Below are positions 61,088 to 64,000 of a DNA stretch of 64,000 nt, one piece after another (position 1 is the first letter of the stretch; each line of letters starts with the position of its first letter). The stretch comes from WJJR01 sp964440935. GTDB taxonomy: Bacteria > Zixibacteria > MSB-5A5 > WJJR01. The stretch covers positions 36,698-100,697 of the forward strand of contig CAYTTY010000011.1 in NCBI GenBank assembly GCA_964440935.1, written 5' to 3'. The notes under the pieces were generated by a model. The model was not told the origin of the DNA. It was given only the letters and a program-made list of their open reading frames with translations, and made no database searches. A program made the position numbers and the translations under genes.

Positions 61088-61324
61088 ATGGCGATCGATC
61101 ACGACAAGATTGATGATACGGTCCTGGCCTTGCTCCACCTGACCACCTTCAAGGATGGGGAGGCGTTTCGTGCCTGGAAGGGACATGACTGGGACGCCTT
61201 GAATCGTCTCCACGAGAAGGGCTTCATCAGTAACCCGAAGTCGAAGGCCAAGTCGGTTTACTTATCCGATGAGGCGGCGGAGCGATCCCGCGAATTGTTT
61301 GAAAAGCTCTTTGGCACTGAGTAG
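61088..61324 (+). CDS. DUF6429-like small protein
   Basis: A 78-residue protein. IDDTVLALLHLTTF, RAWKGHDWDALNRLHEKGFISNP and KAKSVYLSDEAAERSRELFEKLF reproduce the conserved sequence of the DUF6429 family, a compact winged-helix-like domain of unknown role. Start ATG 61088 follows GGAGGA. It is nine bases ahead of a SWIM zinc-finger gene and is probably co-transcribed with it. Confidence 0.8.
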   Translation: MAIDHDKIDDTVLALLHLTTFKDGEAFRAWKGHDWDALNRLHEKGFISNPKSKAKSVYLSDEAAERSRELFEKLFGTE

Positions 61325-61333
61325 CCTTAATCA

Positions 61334-61750
61334 ATGTCCCACAACAAAAGGCAAAGGCGGACCAGAGAGGATCGAGCGAAGGAGTACATCAATTCTCCGC
61401 TCATGTCCCACCGTATCCAGCACAAGGGCTGGTTGTCTGTTCTCATCAGTGGACGGTATGGTATCTACCGCACCAGTCTCGATTTGGATCGTGCGGTGGG
61501 ATTCTGCACGTGCCCATCGGACGAAATCCCCTGCAAGCATGTCCGTGCGCTGGGAGCGACGTGGGATGTTAATCCACATAGCTTCTTTGACTTAGACAGC
61601 TTCCTGACCAGCCTGCAACGGAAACGGAAATCAGACCTTGTCGATGATATTGGCCGCCTGTGCCTGGCGGATCCGACCAATCTCGGCCATTTGGGTGTTT
61701 CTGGATTTGCGAGTTTCGAAGATGAGGATGCCGATGATGACGAGTGGTAG
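61334..61750 (+). CDS. SWIM zinc-finger protein
   Basis: A 138-residue protein whose centre (FCTCPSDEIPCKHVRALG, about 58-75) is a SWIM-type zinc finger, CxC-x6-CxH. The N-terminus is strongly basic and the C-terminus very acidic (DEDADDDEW). SWIM domains bind nucleic acid or protein and are known from SNF2-associated and transposase-linked proteins; neither is nearby. It pairs with the DUF6429 gene. Function unknown. Confidence 0.75.
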   Translation: MSHNKRQRRTREDRAKEYINSPLMSHRIQHKGWLSVLISGRYGIYRTSLDLDRAVGFCTCPSDEIPCKHVRALGATWDVNPHSFFDLDSFLTSLQRKRKSDLVDDIGRLCLADPTNLGHLGVSGFASFEDEDADDDEW

Positions 61751-61967
61751 AGTGGTGCGCTGAGATAGTAACATGTCGCAATGACACCTGGGCGGTTTGG
61801 AATCGCTTTATGGGACGAATTGGACAAATAGGCCGTACCAAGCCGGTGACCATGCGGGACGTTGAACGTGCGGTGATTATCAGTCTGGGACTGGCCGACA
61901 TGTGACGGCGTGCGAACCGTAAGAGACCGCTTGCCGTCGACGACTCTGTCGAGTAGCTTCATCCCCT

Positions 61968-62723
61968 ATGCCACGCACCCGAAAGAGGAAACTCCCCACA
62001 CCGAAGACGACGTATTACGATGTCATTTCCGTCGGTGCCCATCCCGATGATGTCGAGGTTGGCAGCGGTGGGGTGCTCTGCAAACTGGCGGACAAAGGCT
62101 ACAAGGTTGGCATCATCCTACTGACCGAAGGCGAAATGGGAACCGGCGGAACGCCGGCGGTGCGTCGCAAGGAGGCCGACCAGGCGGCGGCCATTATAGG
62201 CGCCAAGATCGTCAAACGCTTCAACTGGGGCGACACCAAGCTGATGGACACCTATCAGCACCGTGTCCAGGTCGCGCGTTTGATCCGCCGACACAAGCCG
62301 CGGTTGATCTTTGCCCCGCACTGGGAAGGGTTCACCGGGCGCCGTCAGTCGCATCCCGACCACCTCGCGGCCGGACGGATCGTCATGAACGGGGCAAACC
62401 TGGCGTCACTGGTGAAATTGCGCGGACCACACGAGGTGCATCGCATCGGCGGGCTGTACCACTACTTCATGCCGTCGGGCATCAATCCGTCGTTTGTCGT
62501 CGACATCAGCGACTACTTCGACCAATGGATGTCGGCGCTCGCCGCCCACAAATCGCAGTTTCTCAATCCTAAGAAGACGCGCGATTACATGTGGAGCCTC
62601 GAAACGATGGCGCGTTCTTTCGGTGCGCGGATCGGTGTCAAATACGGGCAGGGATTCGTGTCGGCCGATCCCTTGCGCATCGACAACCCGATGTCCCTAA
62701 TCCAGGGAGATCAGGTCCCCTGA
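61968..62723 (+). CDS. bshB1: PIG-L/LmbE deacetylase, bacillithiol biosynthesis BshB1-like
   Basis: A 251-residue zinc deacetylase. The AHPDD motif (24-28) with VEVGSGG, LLTEGEMGTGGTPAVRRKEA, and HPDH around residue 126 mark the BshB1 branch, which removes acetyl from GlcNAc-malate to make bacillithiol. A polar basic tail of about 14 residues precedes the fold. The bacillithiol pathway genes bshA and bshC are not in the window. ATG 61968 has only a weak ribosome-binding site. Confidence 0.88.
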   Translation: MPRTRKRKLPTPKTTYYDVISVGAHPDDVEVGSGGVLCKLADKGYKVGIILLTEGEMGTGGTPAVRRKEADQAAAIIGAKIVKRFNWGDTKLMDTYQHRVQVARLIRRHKPRLIFAPHWEGFTGRRQSHPDHLAAGRIVMNGANLASLVKLRGPHEVHRIGGLYHYFMPSGINPSFVVDISDYFDQWMSALAAHKSQFLNPKKTRDYMWSLETMARSFGARIGVKYGQGFVSADPLRIDNPMSLIQGDQVP

Positions 62724-62865
62724 ACGGCGGGCTCGCTCTCGATTTCGGACTCCCCCGACGCTTACTGACAAACAGAGCAGGACAATCACGCGTTAATGAT
62801 CCCGATGCGGACGTGAAGCGTCAGCCTTCGGTGTGACGGATGAAACAACGAGACGAGGTGTGATC

Positions 62866-63072
62866 ATGCCGATCTATGTGTACACATGCCGGTCCTGTAG
62901 TGCTGAGTTTGAAGAACTGGTGTTCAACAGTGCCGCGGAACAGAAGATCGTCTGCTCGTCGTGCCAGTCGAAGGATGTCACACGCAAGATGTCGACATTT
63001 GCGACGACGACCAGCGACGGTTCGAGCGCGGGACCGAGTTGCGCAACCGGCACCTGCCCCTTTGCAAATTAA
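62866..63072 (+). CDS. FmdB-family zinc ribbon protein
   Basis: A 68-residue protein with the FmdB/CxxC_CxxC_SSSS pattern (MPIYVYTCRSCSAEFEELV...CSSCQSKDVTRKMSTFA). Four cysteines form a zinc ribbon; a second Cys pair is in the tail (CATGTCPF). ATG 62866 follows GAGGTG. Such small proteins are common and regulatory or nucleic-acid-binding, with no assigned reaction. Confidence 0.88.
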   Translation: MPIYVYTCRSCSAEFEELVFNSAAEQKIVCSSCQSKDVTRKMSTFATTTSDGSSAGPSCATGTCPFAN

Positions 63073-63101
63073 CATTGCCAGATGGCGTCCCACATTGCAC
63101 T

Positions 63102-63698
63102 ATGGGCGCCATGACGCAACTCGATCTGACCGCCCTGTGGGCGCCTGAACTTCCCGACAACGAGGAACTGGCACGCCGGTTCATCCGCTTCAACGCGCGC
63201 TACTTCAACAACAAGTTGCCGCACGCGACGGTGCGCTGGTCGCAGCGGATGCGGATTGCGGGGACCTGTGACCGCAGCCGCCGGGTTATCAGCCTGTCGT
63301 GGGCCTACCACCAGTATTTCCCGGAGGACGTCGATGATACCCTGCTCCACGAGATGATCCATCTCCGATTGCCCCACCATGATGACGCGTTTCGGCGCGA
63401 GGCCGAGCGCGTGGGGGCAACGGTCCACTGCAAAGAGTACCCCGGACTTCATCCGCGGGCCAAGTATGTCTACATCTGTCCAAACTGCCAGGCGACGTTC
63501 CATCGGGAACGGCGGGAACGGCTGTATTGCGGCCGCTGTGCGCGGAACCGTCTCGATTCACGCTACATTCTTGTGCTGCGGTCATCAATGCAGGGCAGTT
63601 CCCGGACCCGGTCCCTCGCAGCTAAACGCCCGGCCTCGCGGACAACGCGGAGCCGCAGACGATTGAGCTCGTCGGACACGCACGAGTTGTTTGGATAA
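63102..63698 (+). CDS. SprT-like metallopeptidase-family protein
   Basis: A 198-residue SprT-like protein. A zinc-peptidase motif HEMIH (83-87, in DTLLHEMIHLRLPHHDDAFRREAERVG) is followed by a zinc ribbon (Cys126, Cys129, Cys143, Cys146). The arrangement matches SprT and the SPRTN protease domain, which acts on DNA-protein crosslinks in eukaryotes. The basic Ser/Arg-rich tail (SSMQGSSRTRSLAAKRPASR) may bind nucleic acid. ATG 63102 or 63111 are equally possible, as neither has a strong ribosome-binding site. Confidence 0.82.
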   Translation: MGAMTQLDLTALWAPELPDNEELARRFIRFNARYFNNKLPHATVRWSQRMRIAGTCDRSRRVISLSWAYHQYFPEDVDDTLLHEMIHLRLPHHDDAFRREAERVGATVHCKEYPGLHPRAKYVYICPNCQATFHRERRERLYCGRCARNRLDSRYILVLRSSMQGSSRTRSLAAKRPASRTTRSRRRLSSSDTHELFG

Positions 63699-63758
63699 CC
63701 CCCATTTGTAATGAGTGGTGAAAAGTCCGTCGGGTTCGCCGACTGTGCAGGTAAGAAG

Positions 63759-63836
63759 AGACTGTCCCGTGAGTTCGCGGCTGTGTCCCGATGCACCGAT
63801 GTGTGCGCCTTCCCGCGCAACCTATAGGACAGTCTC
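63759..63836. repeat. Inverted repeat GAGACTGTCC with long loop
   Basis: GAGACTGTCC (63759-63768) and GGACAGTCTC (63827-63836) are perfect 10-base arms 58 bases apart, downstream of the SprT-like gene. The loop contains no gene. It could be an element end or a structured RNA. Confidence 0.4.
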
Positions 63837-63954
63837 AGAATGTCTGCACTACTGAGGATCAAACTGTTAGAGCGGTTGTCATTATAAAATTCCGATTGAG
63901 GAGAAGCGAGGCACCGTGTGTATCGTGATGACATCTGGGTGCCATGGGCCTTGA

Positions 63955-64000
63955 GGGGCGTGTTGCAAAACGCCCGAGAATCACAGCCTTCGGGAGGGCG
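63955..64000 (+). mobile_element. E1-family element, left end at window edge
   Basis: GGGGCGTGTTGCAAAACGCC matches the terminal repeat of E1 in its first 11 bases and diverges after that. The window ends inside it, so its length and right end cannot be seen. The interval 63699-64000 holds no supported gene. Confidence 0.45.

Noticed and set aside
63563..63934. Gene on the minus strand after the SprT-like gene
   Set aside because: Composition and overlap with the coding frame of SprT suggest a shadow. No ribosome-binding site or known domain.

Overview
The window looks like chromosomal DNA of an uncultured, aerobic, Gram-negative-type bacterium. The outer-membrane genes bamA, an ompH/skp-like chaperone and lpxD show the envelope type. 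An alternative complex III operon and a type II NADH dehydrogenase show respiration. A bshB1-like deacetylase points to bacillithiol. Secreted proteins ending in EF-hand/dockerin-like repeats (DAVDLN...FFNG), together with alternative complex III, suggest the FCB superphylum, perhaps a Zixibacteria-like lineage. That placement is inference from gene content, not from a marker phylogeny. I saw no rRNA, tRNA, CRISPR array or intact transposase gene.

Layout. 1-5.1 kb: actABC (minus strand, continuing off the left edge). 5.8-10.4 kb: NADH dehydrogenase, a GH15-like glucanase and an ECF sigma/anti-sigma pair. 10.5-12.2 kb: two secreted proteins. 12.3-16.0 kb: uvrB, then a higBA-type toxin-antitoxin module whose toxin is frameshifted, then a second, diverged copy of the uvrB 3' end. 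16.3-20.9 kb: rplU-bamA-skp-lpxD. 21.2-27.5 kb: a six-gene minus-strand operon for aromatic (gentisate-like) catabolism. 28.6-34.6 kb: a pappalysin-type protease and a 1277-residue beta-propeller protein, both secreted. 34.7-38.2 kb: PhzF, DinB-like, TPR-like and a divergent ketol-acid reductoisomerase homologue. 38.4-43.7 kb: the conserved phoH-pgpH-ybeY-corC operon. 43.9-47.1 kb: hisS-aspS. 47.4-50.1 kb: a response regulator/sensor kinase pair. 50.4-53.6 kb: a TolB-like propeller and two cohesin-like secreted proteins. 54-60 kb: ADP-forming acyl-CoA synthetase, NhaA and thiolase, separated by repeat-rich DNA. 60.5-63.7 kb: small housekeeping and unknown genes (TPR, DUF6429, SWIM, BshB1, FmdB, SprT-like).

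The most unusual content is non-coding. At least three families of short palindromic or terminal-inverted-repeat elements occur in several diverged copies, nested in one another at 20.9-21.2 kb and 56.2-57.0 kb. An 82-bp direct repeat flanks nhaA. Nine-base-period GTGGACNNN arrays occur twice. A probable small RNA locus with its own promoter and terminator lies at 53.7-53.9 kb. Other points worth checking are the uvrB-tail duplication around higBA, a KARI-like enzyme that has lost two catalytic residues, and long poly-C tracts inside lpxD and at the start of a response-regulator gene. I found no single feature that I can defend as a complete new system.
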